Assembly: GCA_963795835.1 (NCBI GenBank)
Contig: CAWCJC010000009.1
Span: 124,001 to 188,000, forward strand
Direction of reading: 5' to 3'
DNA from: JALYXI01 sp963795835
Lineage (GTDB): Bacteria; Acidobacteriota; Terriglobia; Bryobacterales; Bryobacteraceae
Length of the DNA: 64,000 bases
Shown here: piece by piece, positions 34,910 through 44,318 of the stretch
How the letters are laid out: each line of letters begins with the position of its first letter
Position numbering within the stretch: position 1 is the first letter of the stretch
The notes under the pieces: generated by a model
What the model was told of the DNA's origin: nothing
Database searches by the model: none
Seen by the model: the letters and a program-made list of their open reading frames with translations, nothing else
Position numbers and translations under genes: made by a program

Positions 34910-35914
34910 ATGGCGCATTCACGTAGAGAATTCGTGCAGGGTTTAGCGGTCGCGGGGGTAGGTATGTCAGTTGAGAGCGCTTCGGCGCAACAGTCGATTC
35001 CGAAACGGCCGCTTGGCAAGACGGGTTTGCAGGTTTCCGCGCTCGGCCTGGGTGGCTTCCATCTGGGTACAGCTGATACGGATCAGGAGGCGAACCAGAT
35101 TGTTGGGGAGGCAATCGACGCGGGCATAAACTTCTTCGACAACGCGTGGGAATATCACGAAGGTAAGAGCGAGGTTCGCATGGGAAACGCGCTTAAGGGC
35201 AAGCGCGACCAGGTGGTTCTGATGACCAAGGTGTGTACGCATGGGCGGAAAAAGGATGTCGCCATGCGGATGCTCGAAGAAAGCCTGCAACGCCTGCAAA
35301 CCGACCACCTGGACATCTGGCAGATCCACGAAGTGGTTTACTACAACGACCCGGATCTGATCTTCGCGAAGGGCGGAGTGATTGAGGCGCTGGATCAGGC
35401 CAAGCAGCAAGGCAAAGTGCGGTTCGTCGGCTTCACCGGCCACAAGGACCCGGCGATCCATTTGAAAATGCTTAGCCACGGATACGCGTTCGACACGGTG
35501 CAGATGCCTCTGAACTGCTTCGATGCAACATACCGGAGCTTTGAAACGCAGGTGCTCCCCGAAGTGACCCGGCGCGGCATGGCGGCGCTGGGTATGAAGA
35601 GCATGGGCGGGAGTGGGGAATCCATCAGGAACGGCGCCGTCACCGCGCAGGAGGCTTTGCGTTACGCCATGAGCGTGCCCGGCGTGGCGACCACCATCTC
35701 CGGCATGGAAGCCATCGGCGTGCTGCATCAAAATTTGGAAATCGCGCGCGGCTTTCAGCCGGCCAGTGCAACGGAACTCACGGCTCTTCGAAACCGCGTG
35801 CGTATGTATGCGGCGGACGGGCGCTTTGAACTGTTCAAGAGCACAGTGAAATACGATGGCGCGCTGGGCCGGGATTTGCACGGATTCCCCTCGCCTGATA
35901 GCCTTCCGGCTTGA
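34910..35914 (+). CDS. Aldo/keto reductase with Tat signal peptide
   Basis: This 334-residue paralogue of the preceding gene shares long identical stretches (RFVGFTGHKDPAIH) and the same Asp/Tyr/Lys/His tetrad (FFDNAWEYH, LMTKVC, WQIHEV). It starts with a twin-arginine motif and hydrophobic stretch (SRREFVQGLAVAGVGM) ending near SASAQQ, so it is probably exported folded with its cofactor. The stop overlaps the TTG of the GT9 gene (TTGA). Confidence 0.92.
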   Translation: MAHSRREFVQGLAVAGVGMSVESASAQQSIPKRPLGKTGLQVSALGLGGFHLGTADTDQEANQIVGEAIDAGINFFDNAWEYHEGKSEVRMGNALKGKRDQVVLMTKVCTHGRKKDVAMRMLEESLQRLQTDHLDIWQIHEVVYYNDPDLIFAKGGVIEALDQAKQQGKVRFVGFTGHKDPAIHLKMLSHGYAFDTVQMPLNCFDATYRSFETQVLPEVTRRGMAALGMKSMGGSGESIRNGAVTAQEALRYAMSVPGVATTISGMEAIGVLHQNLEIARGFQPASATELTALRNRVRMYAADGRFELFKSTVKYDGALGRDLHGFPSPDSLPA

Positions 35915-36651
35915 GGCGTCTTCTTATTCGTCCGGGCGCGATCGGAGATTTCATCGTTTCGCTTCCCGCTCTGGAATCGCTGCGCGCGGACTATACAGAA
36001 GTCTGGTGCCGCAGTGAGGTCATTCCGCTAGTTCGGTTCGCAGACCGGTGCCTGCCGATCGCGGGGTCGGGAATCGACAGAGTGGGTCTGGTAGATGCTG
36101 CGGACGTCCTGGAGCGGCTGCGCAGCTTTGACGAGATCCACTCCTGGTATGGGACCAACCGGCCGGAGTTTCGCGAAGTCGTTAAGGCGCTGCCTTTCCG
36201 CTTTTACCCTGCGCTGCCCACCGGCGCGGAGCAACACGCCATGGATTTTTATCTGGCGCAGGTAGGGCAGCCCGGCATACTCATGGCGCCCTGGGCGGTC
36301 TTGCATCCGTTCTCAGGAAGCCCTCGAAAGAACTGGCCCATGGAACGCTGGCGGCAGCTGGCCGGGCTGCTGGAGCGGCGGATGCCTGTCCAATGGTGCC
36401 GCGGTCCGGAAGACACGCTTCCCGACGCGGTTTGTATGGAGGATTTGGGAGAGTTGGCGTGGTGGCTTCGGCGCGCGCGGGTTTTCATCGGTAACGATTC
36501 CGGCATCTCGCATCTGGCAGCTTGGGTAGGAACGCCCACCATCGCCCTGTTCGGGGAAACGAACCCGGCCGTATGGGCTCCCCGGGGGAGAGACGTGCGC
36601 GTGTTCTCCCTCAACGCAACTGCCGAAGCGATCGCAGAAGCGGTACCATGA
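35911..36651 (+). CDS. Glycosyltransferase family 9 (heptosyltransferase-like)
   Basis: The start is TTG 35911 and the protein has 246 residues. The N-terminus MRRLLIRPGAIGDFIVSLPAL and the C-terminal donor motif FIGNDSGISHLAAWVGTPTIALFG are the GT9 hallmarks. It is about 100 residues shorter than lipopolysaccharide heptosyltransferases, yet both Rossmann halves are recognisable. It probably transfers a heptose or related sugar in the outer core. It is translationally coupled to the Tat aldo/keto reductase gene. Confidence 0.88.
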   Translation: MRRLLIRPGAIGDFIVSLPALESLRADYTEVWCRSEVIPLVRFADRCLPIAGSGIDRVGLVDAADVLERLRSFDEIHSWYGTNRPEFREVVKALPFRFYPALPTGAEQHAMDFYLAQVGQPGILMAPWAVLHPFSGSPRKNWPMERWRQLAGLLERRMPVQWCRGPEDTLPDAVCMEDLGELAWWLRRARVFIGNDSGISHLAAWVGTPTIALFGETNPAVWAPRGRDVRVFSLNATAEAIAEAVP

Positions 36652-36657
36652 TCCAAA

Positions 36658-37602
36658 ATGCCGGCGACCATCCTGGACTTGCGGGAGTTCCGCGCCCGGG
36701 ATCTGGACGTGCTTCTCCGGACCCAGGAAGAGGAGTGGCTCCACCAGTTGAATTGGGACTTCCGCGGCTCCAGCGAACTGGTGTGCAAGTTCGTCGATAC
36801 CGGCAGCTTGAATGGTGCGGTAGCCGTCAGTGCCGCTGGCACGCTTACGGGCTACGTCTATTTCGTCTTTGAAGACGGCAAAGGGCTGCTGGGCGATCTC
36901 TACGTAATGCCTGAGTTTCGGAACCCCACAGTGGAATCGCAGTTGATGAATTCCGCGCTGAGACAGATCGCCGAAGTCGGCGGAGTGCCGAGAGTGGAGG
37001 GGCAAATCATGATGCTGAGCGCTCCACTGGAACGGCCGGACTCGGGTTGGCGCTCCTTTGAAATGCTGGAGCGGTCGTTTCTCACCCTGCGGCTTCCTGC
37101 GGCCAATGGCGTGAAAAGCGCTGTTCCCGACATCGTCGCCATTGAGCCATGGAGCCATACGCATCAAGAGCAGGCAGCCCAGTTGATTCCCGCAACGTAT
37201 GTGGGGCATGTGGACAGCCGGATCAACGACCAGTATCGAAACGCGGCTGGGGCACGCAAATTTCTGCACAATATCGTGCAATATCCGGGATGCGGGGTAT
37301 TCCACGAATCAGCCTCCTTTTCAGCCTTTCACAAGAGAGAGGGCCGCCTGTGCGGGCTCGTCCTTTCGAGCATGGTCTCTGGAACGTCAGGCCACGTCAC
37401 GCAGGTTTGCGTACTGCCGGAGCACCAGGGGCTGGGGCTCGGCCGTGAGCTAATGAGGAGAGCTCTCCAGGCTCTGGAGCGAAATGGGTGCCGCACGGTC
37501 AGCCTCACCGTGACGCAGGAAAATCGCGGGGCAAGAATGCTCTATGAGCGCCTGGGTTTCCGGATGGTGAAGAAATTCGGCGCTTACGTCTGGACCCCGT
37601 AA
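36658..37602 (+). CDS. GNAT-family N-acetyltransferase
   Basis: This is a 314-residue protein. The C-terminal ~100 residues form a clear GNAT domain with the acetyl-CoA loop LPEHQGLGLGRELM and NRGARMLYERLGFRMV. The N-terminal half also reads like a degenerate GNAT unit (LTGYVYFVFEDGKGLLGDLYVMPEF), so it may be a tandem-domain enzyme. The substrate is unknown. It follows the GT9 gene by six bases. Confidence 0.85.
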   Translation: MPATILDLREFRARDLDVLLRTQEEEWLHQLNWDFRGSSELVCKFVDTGSLNGAVAVSAAGTLTGYVYFVFEDGKGLLGDLYVMPEFRNPTVESQLMNSALRQIAEVGGVPRVEGQIMMLSAPLERPDSGWRSFEMLERSFLTLRLPAANGVKSAVPDIVAIEPWSHTHQEQAAQLIPATYVGHVDSRINDQYRNAAGARKFLHNIVQYPGCGVFHESASFSAFHKREGRLCGLVLSSMVSGTSGHVTQVCVLPEHQGLGLGRELMRRALQALERNGCRTVSLTVTQENRGARMLYERLGFRMVKKFGAYVWTP

Positions 37603-37625
37603 GATAGACTAAGTCGGCTTAGCAA

Positions 37626-38016
37626 ATGAACATCACAAGAAACGGTTCTCAGCCTTCGCAAAAGGGACCCGCCGAGTGGTTCACCGGCACTGTGCGGATC
37701 GATCCGCTGTTCCAGGCGCCCGAACCGGCGGCTGTGCAAGCGGCCAGCGTCACCTTCGAGCCCGGAGCCAGGACAGCCTGGCACACACATCCTCTGGGCC
37801 AGACCCTGATTGTGACCGCCGGGTTCGGCTGGGCGAGGCGCTGGGGTGGCCCACTCGAGGAAATCCGGCCGGGAGACGTCGATTTGGTTTCCGCCAGGAG
37901 AAAAGCATTGGCACGGAGCCACCGCGACTACTGCCATGACGCACATCGCCATTCAGGAACGGTTAGATGGAAAGGTCGTCGATTGGTTGGAACACGTAAA
38001 CGAGGAAACATTATGA
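37626..38016 (+). CDS. Small cupin protein (frameshifted)
   Basis: This is a single-domain cupin of about 129 residues. The first frame reads ITRNGSQPSQKGPAEWFTGTVRIDPLF and the metal-binding AWHTHPLGQTLIVTAG, then breaks near EIRPGDVD. The next frame supplies WFPPGEKHWHGATATTAMTHIAIQ and ends EHVNEETL at 38016. Removing one T from 37883-37885 joins them, and the length is 3n+1. The family resembles the small cupins annotated as quercetin-dioxygenase-like or hydroxynitrile-lyase-like. The stop overlaps the carboxylesterase ATG (ATGA). Confidence 0.85.
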
Positions 38017-39636
38017 GATTGGCTTGTCAATTCGCGTTATTCTTACCAGTCGCGGCAATGCTCGCTGCCGAACCCCAGGATGTCGTGAAGACCCAATTCG
38101 GGATGCTCCAGGGCGCCGGCCGCTTGCCGTCTGGCGTACGTTCGTTTCAGGGGATCCCTTTTGCCGCCCCGCCGGTCGGCAACCTGCGCTGGGCCGCACC
38201 CACGGCTGCCGCCAAGTGGGAGGGCATCCGGCAGGCCAAAGCTTTCGGAGCCCGGTGCATGCAGCAGCCGATTTACGGCGACATGAACTTCCGCTCCAAC
38301 GGGGTGAGTGAAGATTGCCTGTATCTCAACGTGTGGACACCGGCAAGCCGGGCCGGCGAGCAGCTACCCGTGTTGGTCTACTTCTTCGGCGGCGGGTTCA
38401 TGGCGGGTGACGGGTCCGAACCCCGGTACGATGGCGAAAGTCTGGCGGCCAAGGGTATCGTAACGGTCACGGTGAATTACCGGCTGGGCGTGTTTGGATT
38501 CCTGGCGCATCCGGACCTGACGAAAGAATCGGCTCAGCACGCTTCCGGTAACTATGGGCTGCTCGATCAGAGCGCAGCCCTCCACTGGGTGCACGACAAC
38601 ATCCGCGCATTCGGGGGCGATCCAGGAAAGGTCACCATCGCTGGCGAATCGGCGGGTTCCATTTCGGTGAGCGCCCAGATGGCTTCGCCGCTTTCGAAGG
38701 ACCTGATCGCGGGCGCAATCGGCGAAAGCGGTTCTGTTCTCGGAGCGCTCGCCCCGGTGGAGTTGGCACAGGGAGAAGCGCAGGGGGTGAAGTTCGCGTC
38801 GGGGTTGGGGCAACAAGGATATCGCGGGACTCCGGGCGAAGAGCGCGGAGGAGATCCTCGAAGCAGCGGGGAAGCGCGGCGGGCCACGGTTTAGCCCGGT
38901 AATCGATGGCTATTTCTTTCCGGAGTGGCCGGCCGCCATCTTCGCGGCAGGGAAGCAGGCGCATGTGCCGCTCTTGGCCGGCTGGAACTCTGAGGAGATG
39001 AACGCCGGCGCTGTACTGGGCAAAGAGCCCGCGACCCCGGAAAATCTTCAAGCCGCCATCGCTCGGCTTTACCCGGAAAACGGAGCGGATATCGCGAAGG
39101 AGTACGCGGCGCAGAGCAATGAGCAAGCGCGCGATCTGGCGACGCAGCTGGCCAGCGCGCGGTTTATTGCGTTTAGCACCTGGAAGTGGCTGGAGCTGGC
39201 GGGAAAAACGGGGGGAAAGCCCGTGTACCGTTATTACTTTTCGCGAGCGCGGCCGGCGATGCGGCCGGAGATGGGGAACGCGACCGCTGGTCTGGCGGGT
39301 GGCGTGATCACAAACGCGGGTCCCGCGCCTGCCTCCCGGCCGCTGCCGCGCGGTGCAGTGCACGCGGCGGAAATTGAGTACGCGCTCGGAAATTTGAAGG
39401 GAAACCGGGTGTATGCGTGGGCTGAGGACGATTACAAAGTGTCCGCGGCAATGGAAGAGTACTTCGCGAATTTCGTGAAGACCGGGAATCCGAATGGCGG
39501 AAATCTACCGAAGTGGCCAGCGGCAAACAGCGGGAATGCCGTGCAGGTACTCCATATCGACGTAGAGACAAAGGCCGAGATGGCGGACCACGAAGGTCGC
39601 TACCGGGCGCTCGAGAAACTAGTCAAGCCAAAATAA
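38013..39636 (+). CDS. Type-B carboxylesterase, secreted (frameshifted)
   Basis: This is an alpha/beta hydrolase of about 540 residues with a Sec signal (ACQFALFLPVAAMLA). Motifs seen are SEDCLYLNVWTPA, the oxyanion region YFFGGGFMAG, the nucleophile elbow GDPGKVTIAGESAGS and, after the frameshift, WNSEEMNAG and a C-terminal FVKTGNPNG. The frame breaks at a run of four G (38807-38810). With one G removed it reads ASGLGNKDIAGLRAKSAEEI and stays open to 39636. The length is 3n+1. The enzyme cleaves esters outside the cytoplasm; the natural substrate is unknown. Confidence 0.88.
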
Positions 39637-39692
39637 AAAGTGTTCGTGACAATCACAAATGTCCCGCGCAGACGGCTTGTTATTCTTTTGAG

Positions 39693-40478
39693 ATGACTTC
39701 AGAGCACGAGTCCTCAGACACCCTCCCGCAAGGCTTGGCTCGCACCATCAAACGGTTCGGTTACGACCTGATCCGCTCCGCCGGGGAACTCCCCGCTCAT
39801 GTTCCAAATCTGAGGCACGCCCCCGTCCTGCCGGTGAAAGCAACATATTCCCCCTGGCTGACAGACTCCGCCTTTCAAAGCGCTTTTGACGAAGTGAAAG
39901 CAAACACGCTGGTGGATCTGTTCCGGTGCTACGAACTCTGGAAGCTGGTGCAACAAGCCTCCAAACTATCGGCGGGCGCGCTGATTGAGGTGGGCGTGTG
40001 GCGCGGGGGCACCGGATGCCTGATTGCCCGTGCAGCTCAATTGGCGGGAATCCCCGAACCCGTTTACCTTTGCGACACCTTTGAGGGCGTGGTGAAGGCG
40101 GGCGCGATGGACACCGTCTATAGCGGCGGGGAGCACAAAGACACCAGCGAGCAACTTGTCGCCGATCTCGCAAAACGCATGGCTCTGAACCAGGTCCGCA
40201 TCCTAAAAGGGATCTTCCCTGACGACACCGCGGATTCTTTCAAGGAGCCGTCGATTCGCTTCGCCCACGTCGATGTGGACGTTTATCAATCCACCAAGGA
40301 CATCATGGCCTGGATCTGGCCGCGTATGGTAGCTTCGGGAATCGTGGTTTTCGACGACTATGGCACGCACGGATGTGAAGGCGTGACGCGCATTGTTAAT
40401 GAGCTGGCCGAAGATCGCGGGACCCTCTTGATTCACAATCTGAACGGTCATGCTGTCTTGATTAAGCGGGAAGAGTAG
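39693..40478 (+). CDS. TylF/MycF-type O-methyltransferase
   Basis: This is a 261-residue SAM-dependent methyltransferase. Motif I is IEVGVWRGGTGCLIARAA; YLCDTFEGV and HVDVDVYQSTKDIMAWIWPR follow, and FDDYG supplies acidic residues for metal binding as in macrocin O-methyltransferases. The open frame starts at 39513 inside the carboxylesterase, but ATG 39693 (MTSEHESSDTL) is the first sensible start. It may methylate a sugar of the nearby glycan pathway, although that is inference. Confidence 0.9.
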   Translation: MTSEHESSDTLPQGLARTIKRFGYDLIRSAGELPAHVPNLRHAPVLPVKATYSPWLTDSAFQSAFDEVKANTLVDLFRCYELWKLVQQASKLSAGALIEVGVWRGGTGCLIARAAQLAGIPEPVYLCDTFEGVVKAGAMDTVYSGGEHKDTSEQLVADLAKRMALNQVRILKGIFPDDTADSFKEPSIRFAHVDVDVYQSTKDIMAWIWPRMVASGIVVFDDYGTHGCEGVTRIVNELAEDRGTLLIHNLNGHAVLIKREE

Positions 40479-40500
40479 AATCATAGCCACGAGGACTTTT

Positions 40501-41820
40501 ATGGATCGCCGAGACTTTTTAGTATCCGCAGCCGGGGCCGGAGCCGCCCTGGGAATGGGCAAGCAACTGATGGGCGCCGCTGGCAAGAGTTCGGGCCGAG
40601 TGGTGGGCGCCAACGACACAATCAACATCGGAATTGTAGGCCAAGGCGGCCGGGGCGTCTATCTGGCCCGGCAGTTCACCAAGTACGCAGCGGACAACAA
40701 CGGCGCCTGCAAGATCGTCGCGGTCTGCGACGTCTACGAAAAGCGCAAGAAAAAGGCCGCCGAGCTCAACAAGTGCGATGGCTACCTGGACTACCGGGAA
40801 CTGATCGCGCGCAAGGACGTGGACGCTGTTGTAGTCGCAACGCCCGACCATTGGCACGCAAAAATCGCCCTCGAAGCCATGGACGCCGGCAAAGACGTCT
40901 ATTGCGAGAAGCCGATGACGCACACCATTGAGGAAGCCAAGCAGCTTTCGGCTACGGTGCGGGAGACCAAGCGCGTCCTGCAGGTGGGAAGCCAGACCAC
41001 CAGCGCCGACCAGTGGCATAAAGCCAAGAAAGCGATTGCGGACGGCATGATCGGGCAGATGATTTCGAGCCAGGGAAGCTACCACCGCAACTCCACGAAG
41101 GGCGAATGGAATTACCCCATCGATGCGGCGGCGGGGCCGGATGGCAAGGGCGAGGATTACCTGGATTGGAAAATGTGGCTGGGCCCTGCACCCAAGCGCG
41201 CTTACGACGCCGACCGCTATTTCCGCTTCCGTAAATACTGGGACTATTCGGGCGGGATTGCGACCGACCTGTTCTTCCACGTAGTGGCCCCGCTGAACAT
41301 TTGCTGGAGCGAGCCGCAGTTCCCCTCGCGGGTGGCGGCATTCGGCGGAATCTATGTGTTCAAAGATGAGCGCGAGGTGCCCGACACGTTCAACCTGATG
41401 GCCGATTACCCGAAGGGCCACTCGCTGATTCTGAGCAGCAGCATGGCGAATAGCCAGCACATCCCGGGGCTGATTCGCGGGCATGAAGGAACGCTGATCA
41501 TGGTGGACCACGGGATGTTTGAGGGCAAGACGGACCACATCACCGTAATCCCGGAGAAGAACGTCATCAGCGCGGATTACAAGGCGAAGTTCGGCGACGA
41601 GAAGATCACGATTCCGGTGGACCAGAAAGACGCGATGCAGGCCCATGTGGGAAATTTCCTGGACTGCATGCGGAGCAGGCAGAAACCAGTGCTCGACGTA
41701 GACACGGCGCTACACGCGCAGGTGACCATCAGCATGGCCGTCCAAAGCTATCGCGAAGGCCGCGTGCTGTATTGGGATGAGAAGGCGATGAAGGTTGTGG
41801 GGAAGGCGCCTAAGGGTTAG
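40501..41820 (+). CDS. Gfo/Idh/MocA-family oxidoreductase with Tat signal
   Basis: This is a 439-residue NAD(P)-dependent dehydrogenase. The N-terminal twin-arginine signal is DRRDFLVSAAGAGAALG. The Rossmann part has NIGIVGQGGRGVYLARQF, ATPDHWHAKIALEAM and the catalytic-lysine motif VYCEKPMTHTIEEA. Exported members like this are plentiful in Solibacter-type genomes and are thought to act on sugars outside the cytoplasm. A short near-identical piece of its 3' half recurs at 47.98 kb. Confidence 0.93.
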   Translation: MDRRDFLVSAAGAGAALGMGKQLMGAAGKSSGRVVGANDTINIGIVGQGGRGVYLARQFTKYAADNNGACKIVAVCDVYEKRKKKAAELNKCDGYLDYRELIARKDVDAVVVATPDHWHAKIALEAMDAGKDVYCEKPMTHTIEEAKQLSATVRETKRVLQVGSQTTSADQWHKAKKAIADGMIGQMISSQGSYHRNSTKGEWNYPIDAAAGPDGKGEDYLDWKMWLGPAPKRAYDADRYFRFRKYWDYSGGIATDLFFHVVAPLNICWSEPQFPSRVAAFGGIYVFKDEREVPDTFNLMADYPKGHSLILSSSMANSQHIPGLIRGHEGTLIMVDHGMFEGKTDHITVIPEKNVISADYKAKFGDEKITIPVDQKDAMQAHVGNFLDCMRSRQKPVLDVDTALHAQVTISMAVQSYREGRVLYWDEKAMKVVGKAPKG

Positions 41821-41909
41821 GTTGGCCCGTCTTGCGCGACGACTCGAAAGCGAGGCGAGTGAGAGCAGATCTCCGCTCTTAAAGCGGGTACTCTCGCGGT
41901 TTCCGAATT
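41821..41909 (+). other. Spacer with weak hairpin after the Gfo/Idh gene
   Basis: This is an 89-base gap. GAGAGC (41861) can pair with GCTCTT (41875) to form a short hairpin without a T-run, a poor terminator candidate at most. No clear ribosome-binding site precedes the acyltransferase ATG. Confidence 0.3.
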
Positions 41910-43070
41910 ATGACCCGGATTCGAGAACTGGACGGCTTACGCTTTTTCGCCATCTGCGCTGTCATCGGAATTCATTACAGACCGCCGTTTCGGCCCGCCT
42001 TGGATATTCTTTCGCTGGGATGGGCCGGGGTGGATCTTTTCTTCGTTCTCTCGGGTTTTCTGATCACCACGATTTTGCTTTCTCTCCGAAAGAGCGAGAA
42101 GCCCTTTCTTGTTTTTTACTGGCGGCGGATCTTGCGGATTTTTCCGCCTTATTATGCCGTCCTGTTTGCGATAACTTTGTTGGCCGCGCTGAGCAAAGTC
42201 CATTTTTCCAGGATGGTCATGCTACAGCAGGCTTTTTTCTTTACGGCGGTTGACTTTAATCAAATTGGTCAAATCGCGTCACGAATAATCCATCTCACGC
42301 CCCTCACGGGAATAGATCCTCTTCCAATCGACGACCATATTTTCTCGCAATATGATGACGGCATCGGAATCTCTTGGTCACTCTCGATTGAGGAGTTGTT
42401 CTATCTGTTGTGGGCTCCCGTTGTTCTGAAGTGTTCTCTTCGGAAAATTGCGACGGTCGGCATAGGTGCCGTTGTTCTCTGCCCGCTGCTTCGGATTTTG
42501 GATCATCGCGCCGATTATCCGGAGTACTTTCAGTTTTTCACCAGATTCGACACTTTGATGATTGGGTGTCTTCTGGCTGTCCTCATGGCAGGATACGGTC
42601 ATCGGCCGGAGTACCGTTCTAGGTTGTTAACGGGCCTCATCTCTCTCGGTGCGGTTTCCGCCGTGCTGCTCGCTCTCTTGAGTATTCTGGCTGGCATCTT
42701 GCGGCATATGGAAATTCGATCCGCGCTCATCTTTTCCGGCTTCGGCTATAGCTTCCTGGGAAGTTTTTTTGGCGCAGTGATTGGTCTTTGTGTTCTTTAT
42801 GCACAGAGCGGTGTCTGGTGGGCGAGGCTGCTGCGAAGCAAACCGCTGGTCTATATTGGAACCGTGAGTTATATGATGTATTTGATTCACACACCTGTGT
42901 TTGTCACCGTTTACAAGGTGGTGGCTAACTTAGGACACCCCGAGGGCACGATGATTCCCACGTTGCGGCTAGGTTTGTTGGCCTTTATGGCAACGCTTCT
43001 GATTTCAGGGTTGTCGTGGAGGTTTTTCGAACAACCGATTCTCCGCTTAAAGAAGCGGCTCCCGATCTAG
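41910..43070 (+). CDS. Membrane acyltransferase 3 (OafA/YrhL type)
   Basis: This is a 386-residue protein with about ten transmembrane helices. The family start is visible as RIRELDGLRFFAICAVIGIHY, with the conserved histidine, then GWAGVDLFFVLSGFLITTILL and WSLSIEELFYLLWAPVVL. Such enzymes O-acetylate surface polysaccharide or other envelope molecules. The gene is visibly richer in A/T than its left neighbours (26 G/C in the 60-base line at 42241, against 39 at 40561), which suggests horizontal acquisition. The end overlaps the convergent GT87 gene by 24 bases. Confidence 0.92.
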   Translation: MTRIRELDGLRFFAICAVIGIHYRPPFRPALDILSLGWAGVDLFFVLSGFLITTILLSLRKSEKPFLVFYWRRILRIFPPYYAVLFAITLLAALSKVHFSRMVMLQQAFFFTAVDFNQIGQIASRIIHLTPLTGIDPLPIDDHIFSQYDDGIGISWSLSIEELFYLLWAPVVLKCSLRKIATVGIGAVVLCPLLRILDHRADYPEYFQFFTRFDTLMIGCLLAVLMAGYGHRPEYRSRLLTGLISLGAVSAVLLALLSILAGILRHMEIRSALIFSGFGYSFLGSFFGAVIGLCVLYAQSGVWWARLLRSKPLVYIGTVSYMMYLIHTPVFVTVYKVVANLGHPEGTMIPTLRLGLLAFMATLLISGLSWRFFEQPILRLKKRLPI

Positions 43071-44318
43071 CGGCCGCGCTAGGGGAAAGCGGCAAACCAA
43101 ATAAACCGAAAGGATGAGTGCCGCCAACTTAAATTGGCCCGCAACACCAATAGTCGGACCGCCAAGGTAGGATCCGGGGGAGAAAATATAGGCGAAGCAA
43201 ATCATCAGGGTGTTAAGCGCCCAAACGGGCATTCTATGAGTGGAATAGTCTTGACTTGCGAAAGAAATCAAACATACAGCCCACACGATGGTCACTTGAA
43301 TGAGCGAGTACTCAAGCGCCATTGGAGGAAAGATAGTGGACAACAGTATGAGCGCCACAACTTGGTTAACCATCGACAAATGTCGAATCCGGTACCAATA
43401 CAAGCCAAGGATCGTGCACGCTGCGATTAGCAGATATGGCGCGCTCCAGCTCAGAAGAGTTGCTCTGGGATCTGGAAAATAGTGCAGTCGAAGGCCACGG
43501 ATTCTGAGTGCCTGTTTGCCGAGCGAGAACAGTGAGTGGTCGAAGCCGATATCCGGAGTCAAGTAATTAAAAACGTGCGTTTCAGCGACAACCCGAAGGC
43601 CGTTGCTCATCTCCCGGTAAGCTTCGGTGATTGACGGGCCGAGAATGGAAAGACCTACCAGCTGCATCGGGATGATAGTAAGTAGCGAGATAGCGAGCGC
43701 TTTATACTGCTTTCGGGAAACAAGCACGAGAAAAAGAAGACCGGGGTAAACCTTCATACAGGCGCCAACAGCAATCGATATTCCGGCCGCGACATAACGC
43801 CGTTTCAGAAGAAGGCTGACCGCCAGGATTTGCACCACCCACACAACGGCCTCCAAATTACCGCGCTCGATCTCGAACCAGAACGGGAAACAGAGCAGCA
43901 CAGAAACTAGCAGGTACCCGCAAATGAGAACCGTGCGCTGTGGCACCAGACGATTCAGCCGGATGGCTAACCACATGGCTGCAATGATAGGAAGAACGAT
44001 GATACAGAATTCATAAGCCGCGAAAGCGTGTGTTCCTAAGAGCCCAAAAAGCAAGTAGACGGACATTAAGGGCGCTGGGTAAACAATGGTGGGCAGCAAG
44101 GATGAAGGAGGGAACCTGCCCAATTCCGTATCGTAGAGGGTAAAGTCGTCGAAGGGATGGCCCAGGTTTCCCAAAAACAAGCGCGATAGTTGGAATGGTT
44201 GATGAAAGAGCGGGGCACGGGCAGCCAAACCCAGGAAAGCCAACACCCAAAGCAATACCAGTGCGAACACAAAGGTATCAAGCGCCTTAATGAGTAAGTT
44301 GGGCTTCGGCGTGGTCAT
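43047..44318 (-). CDS. GT87/DUF2029-type integral membrane glycosyltransferase
   Basis: This is a 423-residue protein with about ten transmembrane helices (FVFALVLLWVLAFLG, CIIVLPIIAAMWLAI, VVALILLSTIFPPMALEY). The acidic loop HPFDDFTLYDTELG after the first helix is where GT-C enzymes of this family place their catalytic aspartate. It likely uses a polyprenyl-linked sugar donor on the outer side of the membrane. It overlaps the upstream GT2 gene by four bases (ATGA) and is the last gene of the minus-strand polysaccharide operon. A decayed relative lies at 48.1-48.5 kb. Confidence 0.85.
   Translation of the reverse strand: MTTPKPNLLIKALDTFVFALVLLWVLAFLGLAARAPLFHQPFQLSRLFLGNLGHPFDDFTLYDTELGRFPPSSLLPTIVYPAPLMSVYLLFGLLGTHAFAAYEFCIIVLPIIAAMWLAIRLNRLVPQRTVLICGYLLVSVLLCFPFWFEIERGNLEAVVWVVQILAVSLLLKRRYVAAGISIAVGACMKVYPGLLFLVLVSRKQYKALAISLLTIIPMQLVGLSILGPSITEAYREMSNGLRVVAETHVFNYLTPDIGFDHSLFSLGKQALRIRGLRLHYFPDPRATLLSWSAPYLLIAACTILGLYWYRIRHLSMVNQVVALILLSTIFPPMALEYSLIQVTIVWAVCLISFASQDYSTHRMPVWALNTLMICFAYIFSPGSYLGGPTIGVAGQFKLAALILSVYLVCRFPLARPLDREPLL

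Noticed and set aside
36313..37305. 330-residue open frame on the minus strand
   Set aside because: Shadow of the GT9 and GNAT genes, with no start context or motifs.
40519..41646. 375-residue open frame on the minus strand
   Set aside because: Antisense shadow of the Gfo/Idh/MocA gene; no recognisable domain.
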